Source of the DNA: Balneolales bacterium
GTDB taxonomy: Bacteria > Bacteroidota > Rhodothermia > Balneolales > Cyclonatronaceae
Assembly (NCBI GenBank): GCA_022565805.1
Contig: JAIULZ010000003.1
Span: 1 to 64,000, forward strand
DNA length: 64,000 nucleotides
Direction: 5' to 3'
The translations under genes and the position numbers were made by a program. Each line of letters opens with the position of its first letter. Within the stretch, counting starts at the first letter, position 1. The notes beneath the pieces were generated by a model. That model saw nothing but the letters and a program-made list of their open reading frames with translations, made no database searches and had not been told where the DNA came from. Shown here one piece after another: positions 1 to 9,223 of the stretch.

Positions 1-239
1 CCGAACGTAATTTAAATGGAATGAAGCCTGATTTTTAAAATTTTGATGAAGTTGACTTAAGTGAAATCGATGAATGAATTTGACCGAAACCGGAGTAGAG
101 GGGGAAGTTCTGTGCTAACATTCAAACCAATTTTAGAGTTACCAAAAATCGTGAGAAAATTTTGCAATGCAGGCGTTGGAATTTCGAATCTACGCTAATT
201 CGCAGCTTGAAAATGGTCGTAAAGCCTTGCTTACCAAAG
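1..239. other. Window edge, no gene recognised
   Basis: AT-rich sequence between the window edge and the stop codon of the DUF2306-like gene. I see no convincing reading frame, hairpin followed by a T-run, or RNA fold here. It may hold the promoter or the end of a gene outside the window. Confidence 0.4.
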
Positions 240-881
240 CTATTTGCTTTTCGAAGATCCTAAAACTTTTCGGCTGCTGTATATGATAAGCGGAGTGATG
301 ACAACGGTTGGCGCAATCCAAACTATCCAAACAGGATCAGTTTCTATGTTCGTAACTAAAAATGCGGTTATAGCGGCGATTGTAGCTCCCATCATGGAGC
401 CGAGGTGCGTACGGATTCTCTCTTTTCCTTTTACGGGTCCGTCTTTATAGGCTCTGAGGCTGGAAAAAGCCAGTTGACCGCCAATTAATCCGAAAACGCC
501 TAAAACAATTCCAAAACCTGAGCCCTGCAAATAGTAATAAACGCCCATGCTTAACATAATCATAGAAGTAACAAGCATGATAACATCCGCGGTCTTATCC
601 GGCCATTGCGGTAATCCGCTCCTGTTAAGCGCAGAACGCCATCCGTTAAAAGTTAAGTAAAAGCTGAAAATTCCAATAACAAGCAGAAATACATTTGGCT
701 TAATCAGGGTCATGGGAACAGTAGTAAGGAAAACGATCGTCATTCCCCACACGAAGACCTTTCCCGAAATCACGTGAATCTTATGATTATCACGAACTAC
801 TTTTGTATAAATGGCCACAAAACTGCTTAACAAAGCGGCGAATCCACCGGCTATGTGGGTAATGAGCAAAAATGTATACAT
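240..881 (-). CDS. DUF2306-like multi-pass membrane protein
   Basis: A small inner-membrane protein of about 213 residues with roughly six to seven hydrophobic segments spread over its whole length. The N-terminal pattern (a His after the first helix start, LLITHIAGGFAALL, then a short polar loop with HKIHVISGK) resembles the DUF2306 family of uncharacterised membrane proteins, which often have helix-embedded histidines. The longest frame begins with GTG at 887, but an ATG two codons later (881) has AGAG a few bases upstream, so I prefer it. It is transcribed divergently from clpB, with about 320 bp between the genes. No function can be assigned. The family call rests on general pattern, and the membrane location is well supported. 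Confidence 0.65.
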   Translation of the reverse strand: MYTFLLITHIAGGFAALLSSFVAIYTKVVRDNHKIHVISGKVFVWGMTIVFLTTVPMTLIKPNVFLLVIGIFSFYLTFNGWRSALNRSGLPQWPDKTADVIMLVTSMIMLSMGVYYYLQGSGFGIVLGVFGLIGGQLAFSSLRAYKDGPVKGKERIRTHLGSMMGATIAAITAFLVTNIETDPVWIVWIAPTVVITPLIIYSSRKVLGSSKSK

Positions 882-1200
882 AGGCACTCTGGTTTGGGCA
901 TTGTGAAGTGTGATTTTTTTTAGCTTGAATTAGCAAAACAGCATGTAGTACGTAACACCAAAGATTTAGTTAAATGAATTACCGAATTTCCTGGGTCACA
1001 GACAAAAAGGCGGTTTGGGAGTACAAAAGCAACATATATGCTGACATCGGTTGCATTATTGCAGACACTTTAAGCATGCCGGCAGACAAAAAAGTATGAG
1101 CCTGTCTGCATCTGATGAAATAAAGGCAGGTACTAAAGAATGGAATAATATTAGCGTCTATACTTTAAAAAAAAACAAGAAATATGAAATTCCATTTGTT
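882..1200. other. Divergent intergenic region upstream of clpB
   Basis: About 320 bp between the divergent DUF2306-like gene and clpB. It should hold both promoters. An open frame runs through part of it (from 1051) into clpB, but its residues do not look like a Clp N-domain. I see no inverted repeat of the heat-shock CIRCE type. Confidence 0.4.
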
Positions 1201-3834
1201 ATGAATCTGAATAAATTTACTCTAAAAGCGCAAGAGGCCATACAGGCGGCTTTCGATCTTGCTGCAGAAACGGGGCAGCAGGCTGTGGAGCCGGCACACT
1301 TGCTGGCCGCAATTTTGAAAGATAAAGAGAGCATTGTGCCGGGCATGATAAAAAAAAGCGGTGCTTCGCTCAATCGAATTGAAGACCGGCTTAAAGATTA
1401 TCTTGCTACACAACCAAAGGTGCAGGGCGCAACAGTTAGCGGGCAATATCCAGGTAATGAGCTAAAGCAGCTGCTCGACAGTGCTTCTAAGCTGGCTGGT
1501 TCCATGGGCGACGAATATGTAAGCTCAGAGCATCTGCTGCTGGCCACTTTAGATCAGAAATCAGCTCCGGCAAGCATGCTAAAGGATGAGGGCGTAACTT
1601 TGGCTGGTCTCAAAAAGCTGCTTAAAGAGGTGCGCGGCTCGAATAAAGCCAACGACCCGAACGCAGAAAACAGATATCAATCCCTTAAAAAGTATACCCG
1701 CGATTTAAACGAGCTTGCCGAGAAAAACAAGCTTGATCCGGTTATTGGCCGGGATCAGGAAATTCGCCGGGTGATGCAAATCCTCAATCGCAGAACAAAA
1801 AACAATCCGGTTTTAATTGGTGAGCCAGGCGTGGGTAAAACCGCTATTGCCGAAGGACTCGCGCTGCGTATTGTTTCCGGAGATGTGCCAGAAGATTTAA
1901 AATCGAAGCGCATTCTTTCTCTGGATATGGGCTCGCTTATTGCCGGAGCAAAGTACAGAGGCGAATTCGAAGATAGGCTCAAAGCAGTTATTAAGGAAGT
2001 TACCGAAGCCGCGGGCGAAATTATTCTGTTTATAGATGAAATTCACACGCTGGTGGGAGCCGGTGCTTCAGAAGGAGCAATGGATGCCGCAAATATTCTG
2101 AAACCCGCTTTGGCCAGAGGTGAGCTTAGATCTATTGGCGCAACCACCCTTGCCGAATACCGGAAATATATCGAAAAAGACAAAGCGCTTGAGCGACGCC
2201 TGCAAACCGTCTTAGTTGGTGAGCCCGGTGTTGAAGATACGATTTCTATTTTACGCGGAATTAAAGAGCGTTACGAGCTGCATCACGGTGTGCGGATTAC
2301 AGACAGCGCCATCGTTTCGGCCGCTGAACTTTCGCATCGATATATTTCCGACCGCTTTTTACCCGATAAAGCCATCGACTTGATAGATGAAGCCGCATCA
2401 CGTCTGCGCATTCAGATCGATTCTCTGCCCGAAGAGATGGATCAAATCGAGCGACAGATTCGTCAGCTCGAAATCGAGCGGGAGGCTCTAAAGCGCGAAA
2501 AAGATACCTCCAAGACAGACAGCATTCGTAAGGAGCTGGCCGACTTAAACGAAGACTGGAATCGCCTTAAAGTGCACTGGTCTGCCGAAAGAGACCTTAT
2601 TCATAAAACTCAGGATCTTAAAAAGACCATCGAGTTAACAAAAATCGAGGCCGAAAAAGCTGAGCGAAGCGGTAACTACGAAAAAGTAGCAGAGCTTCGC
2701 TACGGTACCATCACCCGACTCGAGAAAGACCTCGATAATACCAAGAAAGAGCTGGCCGAACTCCAGAAAGATAAGGCCATGCTAAAAGAAGAGGTAGATG
2801 CAGAAGAAATCGCCGACATTATTTCCCGCTGGACGGGCATCCCAGTTTCGAAAATGCTGCAAAGTGAGCGTCAGAAATTATTAATGATGGAAGAACATTT
2901 GCACAAGCGCGTAGTTGGTCAGAATGAAGCTATAGAGGCTGTTTCAAACGCTGTGCGCCGCTCCAGAAGCGGTTTACAGGACGCAAGCAGACCGGTTGGT
3001 TCTTTTATTTTTCTGGGTTCAACCGGTGTTGGAAAAACGGAATTAGCACGGTCTTTAGCCGAATATCTTTTTGATGATGAGCACGCTATGGTTCGAATCG
3101 ACATGAGCGAGTACATGGAGCGTCATTCCGTGAGCCGGCTTATTGGTGCGCCTCCGGGCTATGTGGGCTACGACGAGGGCGGACAGCTAACCGAAGCTGT
3201 GCGCAGAAAACCCTACTCGGTTATTTTGCTGGATGAAATCGAAAAAGCCCATCCAGACGTATTCAACATTTTGCTGCAGGTTCTGGATGAAGGACGCCTG
3301 ACCGACAATAAGGGTGTTACGGTTAATTTTACGAACGCCATCATTATTATGACCAGCAATATCGGTTCACACCTTATACAGAAGAGAATTTCAGAAAAGG
3401 GTGATGGGCTTAGTGCTGCGGATTACGACGAACTGCAAAACGAGCTGTACGCGCAGTTAAGGCAAACCATTCGTCCCGAATTTCTCAACAGAATTGATGA
3501 TGTAATCGTATTTCATCCGCTTAGCAGAGAGCATTTACGCCATGTGGTAGATATACAGCTAAAGCAGGTGCATGAAATGCTTGCAAAAAACAAAGTGGAA
3601 GTCCGTATTTCAGATAAAGTGAAAGATTGGCTGTCCTCACGCGGTTTCGACCCTACTTTTGGTGCCAGACCGCTTAAGCGGCTCATACAGAAAGAAGTGG
3701 TTAACGAGCTGGCAAAATTACTGATAAGGCGATCTGCAGAAGGTGTTTCAATTTTTGATGTTTCCATCAAAAAAGACGGCACCGGACTTGAATTTCTGGA
3801 AGTCTTTGAAGATGTAGAAGCCTGGGTAGAGTAA
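1201..3834 (+). CDS. clpB: ATP-dependent chaperone ClpB (disaggregase)
   Basis: Hexameric AAA+ cytoplasmic disaggregase that threads aggregated proteins together with DnaK/DnaJ/GrpE. The start at 1201 ([15 protein letters not shown]) matches the usual ClpB N-terminus. The open frame runs 50 codons further upstream, but those residues are unlike the family. From this start the protein is 877 residues, normal for ClpB. Order: Clp repeat N-domain (about 1-145), first AAA module with Walker A GEPGVGKT (207-214) and LFIDEIHTL, long coiled-coil middle domain (about 400-530, which separates ClpB from ClpA/ClpC), second AAA module with Walker A GSTGVGKT (606-613) and [14 protein letters not shown], and the D2-small domain with GARPLKR. 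The tail ends acidic ([11 protein letters not shown]). It is followed by a strong terminator and appears monocistronic. Confidence 0.97.
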   Translation: MNLNKFTLKAQEAIQAAFDLAAETGQQAVEPAHLLAAILKDKESIVPGMIKKSGASLNRIEDRLKDYLATQPKVQGATVSGQYPGNELKQLLDSASKLAGSMGDEYVSSEHLLLATLDQKSAPASMLKDEGVTLAGLKKLLKEVRGSNKANDPNAENRYQSLKKYTRDLNELAEKNKLDPVIGRDQEIRRVMQILNRRTKNNPVLIGEPGVGKTAIAEGLALRIVSGDVPEDLKSKRILSLDMGSLIAGAKYRGEFEDRLKAVIKEVTEAAGEIILFIDEIHTLVGAGASEGAMDAANILKPALARGELRSIGATTLAEYRKYIEKDKALERRLQTVLVGEPGVEDTISILRGIKERYELHHGVRITDSAIVSAAELSHRYISDRFLPDKAIDLIDEAASRLRIQIDSLPEEMDQIERQIRQLEIEREALKREKDTSKTDSIRKELADLNEDWNRLKVHWSAERDLIHKTQDLKKTIELTKIEAEKAERSGNYEKVAELRYGTITRLEKDLDNTKKELAELQKDKAMLKEEVDAEEIADIISRWTGIPVSKMLQSERQKLLMMEEHLHKRVVGQNEAIEAVSNAVRRSRSGLQDASRPVGSFIFLGSTGVGKTELARSLAEYLFDDEHAMVRIDMSEYMERHSVSRLIGAPPGYVGYDEGGQLTEAVRRKPYSVILLDEIEKAHPDVFNILLQVLDEGRLTDNKGVTVNFTNAIIIMTSNIGSHLIQKRISEKGDGLSAADYDELQNELYAQLRQTIRPEFLNRIDDVIVFHPLSREHLRHVVDIQLKQVHEMLAKNKVEVRISDKVKDWLSSRGFDPTFGARPLKRLIQKEVVNELAKLLIRRSAEGVSIFDVSIKKDGTGLEFLEVFEDVEAWVE

Positions 3835-3889
3835 ACTAAGGCTGCATCATCCCAAGCAGATGAATTCGTTTTGCCATAGTAAAAAACAG

Positions 3890-3927
3890 AAAAGGCGAAT
3901 CTCACGATTGGTGAGATTCGCCTTTTT
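3890..3927. terminator. Bidirectional intrinsic terminator between clpB and ggt
   Basis: A perfect inverted repeat: AAAGGCGAATCTCAC (3891-3905), 5-base loop GATTG, and its complement (3911-3925), with an A-run before and a T-run after. It can stop transcription from clpB and from the opposing direction. Confidence 0.9.
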
Positions 3928-4023
3928 GGATTTCGGGCTGGAAATAGTGAGCAGTAGTTTTCGAAAAAATAGGTGCTATCACTGCCTGCATTTTGATTAG
4001 ACCCGCTGAATTTTGAGTCCTGC

Positions 4024-5976
4024 CTAATAACCAGCCGGACTTCCATCCCGGCGGGGATCGGAGGAAGCTTCTATAATGCCATCCTGCCGCACTTTTATTA
4101 TCTGCATCCCTCCAAAGTAAACATCAATAGGCCTGCGAACCCGAACCGGGTGACCAATCCGGCGCATTTGAATGACGATATCCTGAGGAACAAGACCCTC
4201 AAATTCTACTTCATCTGCCCATCTTCTGGATATAAACCGGGGTGCTGCATTGGCTTCGAATACATCCATCCCAAAGTCGATAATATTGCTGATCGCCATG
4301 GTTACCGTTACAGGTATTCTTGCCCCGCCTGCCGCGCCAATAACCAGAAACGGATCACCATTTTGCATGACCATTGTTGGCGCAATTGTGCTTCGCGGAA
4401 TACGTCCGGGTCGCATGTTGTTAACAGCCGTAGAGCCAAAATTGGCCTGACCGCTATTCATCACCACGCCATCTATAGTAATACCGGAACCGAATAAAAG
4501 CCCGACCGTTGAAGTAAGCGAAACCATGTTTCCATCGGCATCGATAACGGTTATATGCGTTGTATTATCCTGTCCTTCTTCTGGCTCTTCTTCGGTGTCT
4601 GGCACCCAATCGTCGTCGTCCTCAATTTCTACCCGCACCGTATCGCGTCCTGAGCTTCTGAAAATTGTTTGAAGAAAACCGCCGCGTCTTCTGTTGGTCT
4701 GCTCGTCGCGCTGTGCACCCCAGGAATCGAACTTATCGTCGCCCCACCAGTCGTAAGAAGAAGCATCATCCTCCAGATCGTCGGTGAAAAACCAGGAAAA
4801 ATCGTCTGGCACGCCCCGCTCCCAATCTGCATCTGCTACGGAAGCATCATTAAAATTGAACGGATTTCCAGGTTCTGTATCCCGTAAGCGCTCATGATTT
4901 GCCATTCCCATTCGGATATCCGAAACCCGGTTTCGGGCAAAGGCACGCGAAGCCAGGCCGGTTGCCGGAACATCAAAAAAGTCTGGGTCGCCAATAAACG
5001 ACAGGCGATCTGCATAGGAGCGCTTAAACAGCTCGATTAAAAAGTGCATGGTTTCGGGAGACTCGGTGTAGTGCCCGTATCGGGAAAAATCAAAATGCTC
5101 CAGCATTTGAAGCGATTGAATTACAAGTAATCCTGCAACCGGTGGCGCCGAAGCTATAATATCGTAGCCACGATAGGTGCCGCGAACAGGATCTCTCCAT
5201 ACGGGTGCGAACTCAGAGAAATCTTCGGCAGTAAAAGTGCCCCCATGCTCGTTGAGCCCGTTAATGAGCCTTGCTGCAAGCTCGCCACGATAAAAGGCAT
5301 CTCTGCCGCCTTCGATAACTTCCTCCATTACATCTGCTAAAGCAGGGTTTCTGAGCACAAAATCTCTGCCGACCGGCTGACCATTTTCTGTAAATAGTTC
5401 TTTGGACTCTTCGTAAAGAAGTAACTTGCTATGGGTGGCATGAATCCTGGAATAAAGTACAGAATCTGGCACAAAACCTTCGCGGGCAATCTCTACCGAA
5501 GGCCGAATGTGCGCCTCCCTGTCGAGCACGGCCCAGCGCTCACGCAATTCTTCCATCCCGGCTACAAAACCGGGTACGCTAACCGCCCGAACCGAAGCTT
5601 CGTCGGTGCCGGGTGTAAAAGAAAGGGGATTCATGGGAGACCGGGGATAAAAATCCAGATTGTAGTGCCGCCCTTCCGACTTAATATAAACAAGCGCGTT
5701 TCCGCCGCCACCAAGGCCGGAGCCGTTTGGTTCCAGCACGCCCAGCGCGTAGGCGGCAGCTATGGCCGCATCAACAGCGTTTCCGCCCTGTTTTAATATT
5801 TCAAGGGCTATGCGCGATGCTTCCGGGCTTGCCGTGGCAACAGCCGCATTTTCTGCCTCAATAAACTTTTTGGTTCGGTCTACTTGTCCGGTTGTTATAT
5901 CCGGAGCAAGCAGAACGAAAGCAATGGAGAAGCTTAGCAGAAACAGGATATTCGACAAAAGCTTTTTTTGAATCAT
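4024..5976 (-). CDS. ggt: Gamma-glutamyltransferase with acidic insertion
   Basis: Secreted Ntn-hydrolase that removes gamma-glutamyl groups from glutathione and related compounds. The start at 5976 (MIQKKLLSNILFLLSF) gives a clean signal peptide ending near TGQ. Upstream in-frame codons overlap the next gene and lack that signal. The protein is 650 residues. Visible family features are the early AxHPLAT-equivalent (AVATASPEASRIALEILKQGGNAVDAAIA), GSGLGGGGN, and the self-cleavage motif TTHITVIDADGNMVSLT, whose first Thr (about residue 472) should be the nucleophile freed by autoprocessing. The Thr sits much later than in typical family members because of a roughly 80-90-residue Asp/Glu/Trp-rich insertion just before it (4564 to about 4870). 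It lies 40 bp downstream of the barrel gene and is probably co-transcribed with it. Confidence 0.92.
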   Translation of the reverse strand: MIQKKLLSNILFLLSFSIAFVLLAPDITTGQVDRTKKFIEAENAAVATASPEASRIALEILKQGGNAVDAAIAAAYALGVLEPNGSGLGGGGNALVYIKSEGRHYNLDFYPRSPMNPLSFTPGTDEASVRAVSVPGFVAGMEELRERWAVLDREAHIRPSVEIAREGFVPDSVLYSRIHATHSKLLLYEESKELFTENGQPVGRDFVLRNPALADVMEEVIEGGRDAFYRGELAARLINGLNEHGGTFTAEDFSEFAPVWRDPVRGTYRGYDIIASAPPVAGLLVIQSLQMLEHFDFSRYGHYTESPETMHFLIELFKRSYADRLSFIGDPDFFDVPATGLASRAFARNRVSDIRMGMANHERLRDTEPGNPFNFNDASVADADWERGVPDDFSWFFTDDLEDDASSYDWWGDDKFDSWGAQRDEQTNRRRGGFLQTIFRSSGRDTVRVEIEDDDDWVPDTEEEPEEGQDNTTHITVIDADGNMVSLTSTVGLLFGSGITIDGVVMNSGQANFGSTAVNNMRPGRIPRSTIAPTMVMQNGDPFLVIGAAGGARIPVTVTMAISNIIDFGMDVFEANAAPRFISRRWADEVEFEGLVPQDIVIQMRRIGHPVRVRRPIDVYFGGMQIIKVRQDGIIEASSDPRRDGSPAGY

Positions 5977-6016
5977 AGATTTTATTGTTGTTAAAAGTGT
6001 GATTTTGCAAAGCCTT

Positions 6017-7300
6017 CTAAAAGCGAACATGCCATTCCAGCATATAGCGGTGTATGGAAAATCTGTCGCGTGTTGAGCTTTCGGGCAGATTGGGATTAAA
6101 ACCATCTTCGTTGGGCTGCCTTAACACATACCTGAACTGAAAACGTGAGTTTCGCGTAGCAGCATAGAACAGCCGGGCAGAAAACTCGTTGTTCATGCTG
6201 TTGTAGTTGTCGTTGTCGATAAACTCGGTAACGTAGATATATTGTAGCTGCAACCGAAGTCGTTGCATCGCTTGCGGAACAAAATAAATACGATTGTACC
6301 AAATACGACTGCCTTCGAGGTTGGCGCCATCCTGCGGAAAATCGCCACCGATTACGCCATTGGCAAAACCGGCACGGTCACCCCAGAAAAAACTGGGGTA
6401 AAGCGGACTAAAACGTTCAATTCTGTCTGTTGTTTCGTCATTTCCCTGATATGCAGCGTAGCGAGTTTCCAGTTTTACCCATCGGAAAGGCCCCATACTC
6501 CAGCGATAGCCAAGCCCGGCCATGAAACCCATACCAGACATTTCGGGGAATCCGGGCGCGGTGTTAAAGGTTTGATGCGCAACTTCACCAAAATATTCGA
6601 GCTCCGGGTCCCAGAAACTACCGCGGATTCCGGCGCCCAATATGTAGCTGTCGTTGTACATGCCATCCAGGCGGTTCAGAATAAAATACGACATCAGGTC
6701 CTGCTGAAGCACCGTGCGGGAAAGTCTTGCTATGAAAAGCTTGTCTCCACCAGAATCAGGAAAGAGTCCGCTCGGACTCAGATTCTGGCGAGTTACTGAT
6801 CCAAATAGAGACAGCGTAAAATCATATTTAGACACATCTGCCCGAAGGCCATCGAATAATCGGGCATAGCTGATAGACGAGCCCTGAGACAGACCCCGGC
6901 CAATGGGGAATTGCTGCCTTCCTACCCGAAAACGCATCACATCAAAAAAGGGCGCATCCGGAACTACAATTTCAGCAAACAGCTGACTAATTCCATAATA
7001 CATTTCTTCGGTTCCGGCTATGTTTCTGGTTACAGACAAAGGATTATCTGTAAAGGTCATCAGCTCAGAATAAAAGGTAACGTTTTCGCCCACATTCGAG
7101 CGAACATTTAGTCTTCCCAGATAGCGAATGTAGTAAAGATCCTGACGATCCTGAATGCCACCGCTAAACGAGTCGTAGTAAAAACGCGTGCGGAAATCGC
7201 CCGTTACGGTAAATTGTGCCTTAACTTCGGCTGCCCCGCAACAAATGAGCAGAACGAGCAGCAATACATATTTGGAATACATATGAATGATATTTTTCAT
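6017..7300 (-). CDS. Outer-membrane beta-barrel (porin-like) protein
   Basis: 427 residues with a signal peptide (hydrophobic run LLVLLICC, cleavage near VKAQF). Alternating hydrophobic/polar strands follow through to a terminal aromatic residue (EWHVRF), the usual C-terminal signal for outer-membrane barrel insertion. The motif FRVGRQQFPIGRG and the early TVTGDFRTRFYY resemble alginate-export/porin-type barrels. No close named family is claimed. Its ATG overlaps the stop codon of the upstream lipoprotein gene (ATGA at 7297-7300), so the two are probably translationally coupled. ggt follows 40 bp downstream. It is probably a channel or substrate porin working with its partner lipoprotein. The substrate is unknown. 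Confidence 0.8.
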   Translation of the reverse strand: MKNIIHMYSKYVLLLVLLICCGAAEVKAQFTVTGDFRTRFYYDSFSGGIQDRQDLYYIRYLGRLNVRSNVGENVTFYSELMTFTDNPLSVTRNIAGTEEMYYGISQLFAEIVVPDAPFFDVMRFRVGRQQFPIGRGLSQGSSISYARLFDGLRADVSKYDFTLSLFGSVTRQNLSPSGLFPDSGGDKLFIARLSRTVLQQDLMSYFILNRLDGMYNDSYILGAGIRGSFWDPELEYFGEVAHQTFNTAPGFPEMSGMGFMAGLGYRWSMGPFRWVKLETRYAAYQGNDETTDRIERFSPLYPSFFWGDRAGFANGVIGGDFPQDGANLEGSRIWYNRIYFVPQAMQRLRLQLQYIYVTEFIDNDNYNSMNNEFSARLFYAATRNSRFQFRYVLRQPNEDGFNPNLPESSTRDRFSIHRYMLEWHVRF

Positions 7301-9153
7301 GGTTGTTCCTCCTCGGTGTAAAGCACATCGGTGAGGATGTCGGGGCCGATTCGTGGCGATTCGATGGTTCGAAGGAGTTCTCCATCGCTGCTAACTTTAA
7401 GCACAAAGTCTGAGGCAAATCGGGAGATTACAATCCAGAAGTAATTGCCATCCCAGTCGATACCAATTGGCCAGCGATGGCTGTCGGGAATTCCGGCCGG
7501 CAAAGGTACCGTAAATACAGTTTCCCACTCATTATCGGAATCGTTCCAGGCGAATACAGCACCTTCGTCGCGGTCTGTAGCATGCAGTACGCCGTCTACA
7601 AAAGTAATTCCGCGCGTTTCTGATCCCGGTGTCTGAAATCCGTTCAGGATGTCGCCATTACTCGGATCAATCTGATAAACCTGATTGTCTCCCGAATTAA
7701 GCGCCCATAAATACCCGTCGTTAAAGGTAATGCCGCGAACGGTTCCGCCGTCGTTCGGGTAGGGTGCAGGAATTCTGCGAATTTCTTCAAGCAGGTTTCC
7801 GTCGGTAGCAAACTGAATGAGCGCCCGGTCTGAGCCGGCAGAGGCCATCCAAAGATGGGTTCCATCGAAAGCCAGACCCTGCGGACTTCCGGCCTGCGCC
7901 ATTTGTGATGTATCCCATTCCTGCTCAAGGGCACCGTCGGCTTCACGAATTTTATAGAGCCAATTGCTGTCGAAATCGAGCACGTATAAGAAACCGAATA
8001 GCGGTGCCTCTGCGGTAACTTCGAAGCCGTTTTCAAGTTCGGCCTGCTGTCCGTCCGGGTTTGTCAGGGTGATGGTTCTCATACCTGTAGCAGCCCCTGC
8101 GCTTATTTCTATTGTTGCGCTAAGCGCTTCAGCAGATTCATAACGCAGTTCCGTTACCGTAATACCGTCGCCAAAGTCAACAGATAATTCGCTACCGTTA
8201 CCGAATCCAGTTCCCTTAAGCTCGGTTTCCACGGTAGTTCCAAGAGCGCCTCGGTTTGGAACTACAGAATCGAGTACGGGAGCCGGTGCAAGACTCGCAT
8301 CCGTTTGAGTGAAAACAAATGGTCCCGGACTTGTGTATTGGTTAAGCTCAAACATTTGCTCAACTTCGCCGGTACGCCTTAATCTGAACAAATAATTGGT
8401 GGAAACGCTGCTGTTAATGGTCCAGAAATGAATAGAGCCGTTGGGCAGAATTTCGTACGTAATGCCGGAAGGGAATATGGAGAACTCTCCCGTTGGCGGC
8501 ACCGGAGCATCAAAAGCGTCGGTAAAAACCGGACGATCGAAGCGGAAATTCCAGAACTTATTGGCTTCACGATCGCCCAGATAAATTCCGGGCTGAGCGC
8601 CTCGCCCATACTGATCTCCGTTTGGCGGAATGTGTGAAATACCGCGTATTTCGGTAGAGGGCATATCATACTCACTTACGATTTCCCCGGTTTCGGGATT
8701 GATCTTGTACAGTGCCGGCGGAGTATTCAGGCTTACCGATCCGCTGTTTGCGGCCCAAAGATAGGTGCCATCGAAAGTAATATCGCGAACGGTTCCGCTT
8801 CCGTTTGGCGGCGCCGGAAAGCTTTGTATAACAACGGGTTCTTCACCGGAAAGATCCAGCTTGAAAAGACTGGTTGCCGGGCTTGAGGCAGAAATCCAGA
8901 CGTGAGATCCATCAAAAGTAATTCCCTGAATGAAGCTGTCATCCGTAATTTCTGCTACATTCCAAACGTTGAGCTGCTCCATGCGCCCGTTTAGCTGATA
9001 CAGATTCGACGTACCCCGATCCATCATATAAAAGAAGCCTTCATTCGTTGTGATGCTTCCCGATGAGGGCGTATCAGGCCCGAAAATATCGCAGGAATAC
9101 AGCGGAATCAGGCAAGTCAGCATCAGAATGCTGAGCCAAAAAGTTCGTTTCAT
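7297..9153 (-). CDS. Lipoprotein with propeller-like repeats and a TIG domain
   Basis: 618 residues. A short hydrophobic signal ends in the lipobox LYSC (lipidated Cys21). Two similar halves flank a central IPT/TIG immunoglobulin-like domain (about residues 285-385, starting near PVLDSVVPNRGALGTTV). Each half (about 30-280 and 385-615) carries repeats such as QGITFDGSHVWISAS, VRDITFDGTYLWAANSG and VRGITFNDGYLWALNSG, the pattern of beta-propeller proteins of the glutamine-cyclotransferase or streptogramin-lyase type. No catalytic residues could be placed, so a binding or scaffolding role is as likely as an enzymatic one. It overlaps the porin-like gene by four bases. Being surface or periplasmic and lipid-anchored is well supported. 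The function is not. Confidence 0.8.
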   Translation of the reverse strand: MKRTFWLSILMLTCLIPLYSCDIFGPDTPSSGSITTNEGFFYMMDRGTSNLYQLNGRMEQLNVWNVAEITDDSFIQGITFDGSHVWISASSPATSLFKLDLSGEEPVVIQSFPAPPNGSGTVRDITFDGTYLWAANSGSVSLNTPPALYKINPETGEIVSEYDMPSTEIRGISHIPPNGDQYGRGAQPGIYLGDREANKFWNFRFDRPVFTDAFDAPVPPTGEFSIFPSGITYEILPNGSIHFWTINSSVSTNYLFRLRRTGEVEQMFELNQYTSPGPFVFTQTDASLAPAPVLDSVVPNRGALGTTVETELKGTGFGNGSELSVDFGDGITVTELRYESAEALSATIEISAGAATGMRTITLTNPDGQQAELENGFEVTAEAPLFGFLYVLDFDSNWLYKIREADGALEQEWDTSQMAQAGSPQGLAFDGTHLWMASAGSDRALIQFATDGNLLEEIRRIPAPYPNDGGTVRGITFNDGYLWALNSGDNQVYQIDPSNGDILNGFQTPGSETRGITFVDGVLHATDRDEGAVFAWNDSDNEWETVFTVPLPAGIPDSHRWPIGIDWDGNYFWIVISRFASDFVLKVSSDGELLRTIESPRIGPDILTDVLYTEEEQP

Positions 9154-9223
9154 AAATTTATCTGAAATTGGTTTCTGATCATGAGAAGGCTCTGTGAAAC
9201 CTTCCTTTTTTGGATTTTCCGGC

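Noticed and set aside
1051-1200. N-terminal extension of ClpB
   Set aside because: These 50 codons do not match the family; the Met at 1201 starts the normal Clp N-domain.
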